Assembly: GCF_029227915.1 (NCBI RefSeq)
Contig: NC_079881.1
Span: forward strand, 23,289,501 to 23,353,500
Direction of reading: 5' to 3'
DNA: 64,000 nt
Origin: Hydractinia symbiolongicarpus
Lineage: Eukaryota; Cnidaria; Hydrozoa; Anthoathecata; Hydractiniidae
The position numbers were made by a program, and so were the translations under genes. Positions 61,715 to 64,000 of the stretch are shown here, piece by piece. The stretch's first letter is position 1, and each line of letters opens with the position of its first letter. The notes below the pieces were generated by a model. It was not told the origin of the DNA, ran no database searches, and saw nothing but the letters and a program-made list of their open reading frames with translations.

Positions 61715-64000
61715 CGCGCTGAAGAAATAGGAACAGTTCCAAAGACTACATTTCATTGACATTCTAGCGGTATAAATCCGTTTGAGTTACAGCGTTTGCG
61801 TCACATATTCGTACCAACATGTATTTAGCCATAGTATTCGGATATTACTAGGTTACATCGCTTTTAACAGTGAAACGTTTGACTGTGGGACTTAATTGAA
61901 CTGATTTTAGACTTTGACCTTATAAATGTGATAAATGAGGCAGTTTGACTACAAGAATCTTAATTTGACATGATTGCGGGAACTGAGCGATTACACTGAG
62001 CGCTGTGGTAGCGCTTTAATAAAAAACTAAGATAAATAAGTCATTTTTAACTGTGGCACCAATCCTAGCCCGTAGTTCGCGCTGAAGAAATAGAGACAGT
62101 TTCAAAAACTACATTTCATTTACTTTCTAATGGTGTCAATCCGTTTGAGTTACAACGGTTGCGTCACATATTCGTACCAACATGTATTTAGCGATATTTT
62201 TCCTCTATTACTAGGTTGCATCTCTTTTAACAGTGAAACGATTGACTGTGGGACTTAATTGAACTGATTTTGGACTTTAACCTTATGAATGTGATAAATG
62301 AGGCAGCTTGACTACAAGAAGTAACATTCTTCTTAATTTGACATGATTGCTGGAACTCAGCGATTACACTGAGCGCTGTGGTAGTGCTTTATTAAAAAAT
62401 TAAGATAAATAAGTCATTTTTAACTGTGGTACCAATCCTAGCCGGTAGTTCGCGCTGAAGAAATAGAGACAGTTTCAAAAACTGCATTTCATTTACTTTC
62501 TAACGGTGTCAATCCATTTGAGTTACAACGGTTGCGTCACATATTCGTACCAACATGTATTTAGCGATATTTCTCCTCTATTACTAAGTTGCATCGCTTC
62601 TAACAGTGAAACGATTGACTGTGGGACTTAATTGAACTGATTTTGGACTGTAACCTTATAAATGTGAAATTGAGACAATTGGACTTCAAGAAATAACATC
62701 CTTCTTACTTTGACATGATTGCCGAATTTCAGCGATTACACTGGGCGCTGTGGTAGCGATTCATTTAAAAATTAAGATAAAAAATTCAGTTTTTACTGTG
62801 GGACCAATCCTAGCCGTTAGCTCGCGCTGAAGAAATAGAGACAGTTTAAAAAACTACATTTCATTTACTTTCTAACGGTGTCAGTCCGTTTAAGTTACAA
62901 CGGTTCTGTCACATATTCGTACCAACATGTATTTAGTGATTTTCTTCCGATATTACTAGGTTGCATCGCTTTTAACAGTGAAACGATTGACTGTGGGACT
63001 TAATTGAACTAACTTTGGACTGTGACATGATAAATGTAATAAATGAGACAATTGGTCTCCAAGAAATAACATTCGTCTTAATTTGACATGATTGCCGGAC
63101 TCAGGCATTGCACTGGGTGCTGTAGTAGCGCTTCATTTAAAAATTTAGATAAATAAGTCATTTTTACTGTGGGACCAATCCTAGCCGTTAGCCCGCGCTG
63201 AAGATATACAGACTGTTTCAAAAACTACAATTCATTTACTTTCTAACGGTGTCAATCTGTTTGAGTTGCAACGGTTGCGTCACATATTCGTACCAACATG
63301 TATTTAGCGATATTTTTTCTCTATTACTAGGTTGCATCGCTTTTAACAGTGAAACGATTGACTGTGGGACTTAATTGAACTGATTTTAGACTGTAACCTT
63401 TTAAATGTGAAAGTGAGACAATTGGACTTCAAAAAATAAAATTATTTTTACATTGACATGATTGCCGAAACTCAGAGATTACACTGGGCACTGTGGTAGC
63501 GATTCATTTAAAAATTAAGATAAAAAATTCAGTTTTTACTGTGGGACCAATCCTAGCAGTTAGCTCGCGCTGAAGAAATAGAGACAGTTTCAAAAACTAC
63601 ATTTCATTTACTTTCTAACGGTGTCAGTCCGTTGAAGTTACAACGGTTCTGTCACATATTCGTACCAACATGTATTTAGTGATTTTCTTCCGATATTACT
63701 AGGTTGCATCGCTTTTAACAGTGAAACGATTGATTCTGGGACTTAATTGAACTGATTTTGGACTGTGACCTTATAAATGTTATAAGTGAGAGAATTGGAC
63801 TCCAAGAAATAACATTCTTCTTAACTTGACATGATTGTGGGAACTCAGCGATTACACTGGACCCCGTGGTAGCGCTGCATTTAAAAATTTAGATAAATAA
63901 GTCATTTTTACTGTGGGACCAATCCTAGCCGTTAGTTCGCGCTGAAGAAATAGGAACAGTTCCAAAGACTACATTTCATTGACATTCTAGCGGTATAAAT
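58545..64000. repeat. Large duplicated block, copy 2, running off the window
   Basis: Second copy of 39566-45021. It begins at GAACTGATTCTGG inside unit 58362 and is still matching at the last base of the window, so its true length is unknown. Unit starts equal those of copy 1 plus 18,979 (58735, 59108, 59480, 59853, 60226, 60598, 60970, 61343, 61715, 62078, 62451, 62823, 63194, 63566, 63938). Confidence 0.92.
61715..64000. repeat. Block 8: subfamily A monomers, copy of 42736-45021
   Basis: Monomer starts: 61715, 62078, 62451, 62823, 63194, 63566, 63938 (the last incomplete). The whole block continues the 18,979-bp duplication and ends at the window edge, so the array continues beyond it. 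Confidence 0.8.

Larger units (their letters stand above)
1..64000. repeat. Satellite DNA array, ~372-bp monomer, 172 full units, all head-to-tail
   Basis: The entire window is a tandem array of one repeat family. I anchored each unit on the CGCGCTG heptamer (or its one- or two-base variants such as TGCGCTG, CGTGCTG, CGCACTG, CGCGCAG) that follows CCTAGCCGTTAG or CCTAGCCGGTAG. This gave 173 starts from 4 to 63938, a mean spacing of 371.7 bp. Nearly all lengths are 370-374 bp; the exceptions are 438 (26060), 225 (30595), 365 (31938) and 363 (42736 and 61715). No unit is inverted. One 360-bp stretch (721-1080) counted base by base has 135 G+C, 37.5%. No unique sequence, transposon end, RNA gene or credible protein-coding frame interrupts the array. 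Long satellite arrays with nested higher-order repeats are typical of eukaryotic centromeric or other heterochromatin. Which of these applies here cannot be read from sequence alone, and I do not recognise the family. Confidence 0.97.

Noticed and set aside
1-64000. CRISPR-like regular repetition
   Set aside because: The full 372-bp unit repeats. There are no short direct repeats separated by unique spacers and no associated protein genes.
1-64000. RNA polymerase III genes (tRNA, 5S) or ribosomal spacer as the source of the repeat
   Set aside because: No A-box/B-box pair, cloverleaf or rRNA segment found in the monomer by eye.
1-64000. Tandemly arranged transposon or LTR fragments as the repeat unit
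   Set aside because: No terminal inverted repeats, target duplications, poly-A tails or coding remnants. Units abut directly at a constant period.
1-64000. Telomeric or other simple-repeat tracts
   Set aside because: No runs of short telomere-type motifs or microsatellites. The longest homopolymers are T or A runs of about 7-9 within monomer tails.

Overview
The whole 64,000-base window is one uninterrupted satellite DNA array. I see no gene, RNA gene, transposon or unique-sequence island in it. The repeat unit is about 372 bp, and every unit points the same way. Using the CGCGCTG-type anchor near the unit start, I counted by hand 172 complete monomers plus about 62 bases of a 173rd. The mean is 371.7 bp; nearly all are 370-374 bp. 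One unit counted base by base is about 37.5% G+C. The longest open frames are under 100 codons, and those checked begin at TTG or GTG rather than ATG. This indicates heterochromatic satellite of a eukaryotic chromosome, possibly centromeric or pericentromeric. I do not recognise the satellite family and cannot name the organism.

Layout. Monomers fall into at least three subfamilies arranged as an alternating mosaic. Subfamily A dominates 1-15.6 kb. A more mixed B-type stretch, carrying GGAACAGTTCCAAAGACTAC heads, fills 15.6-30.6 kb. Subfamily C, with CACGCGCTGAATAAATAGG heads, fills most of 30.6-42.7 kb. After that A and C alternate: A 42.7-51.3, C 51.3-54.15, A 54.15-57.2, C 57.2-61.7, A 61.7 to the end.

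Higher-order structure. Several nested multi-monomer repeats are visible. A 3-monomer unit of 1,115 bp occurs at 748, 1863 and 4096. A 6-monomer unit of 2,232 bp occurs at 8189, 10421 and 13025, and its middle copy has gained one monomer. A 3-monomer tandem pair lies at 45704 and 46821. A 16-monomer spacing of about 5,957 bp links 49.66-52.56 kb to 55.62-58.52 kb. The largest is a block of at least 5,456 bp (39566-45021) that reappears at 58545-64000, exactly 18,979 bp downstream, with no difference seen in the lines I compared. It runs off the window edge.

Mechanism. The array records many in-register recombination events: chimeric monomers, single-monomer gains and losses, and one patch that looks like gene conversion. 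Only two events break the 372-bp phase strongly. One is a 438-bp monomer at 26060 with a partial internal duplication. The other is a 225-bp monomer at 30595, missing about 147 bp, with the join at a CCG microhomology. All comparisons were made by eye, so identities are approximate and subfamily boundaries are judgement calls.
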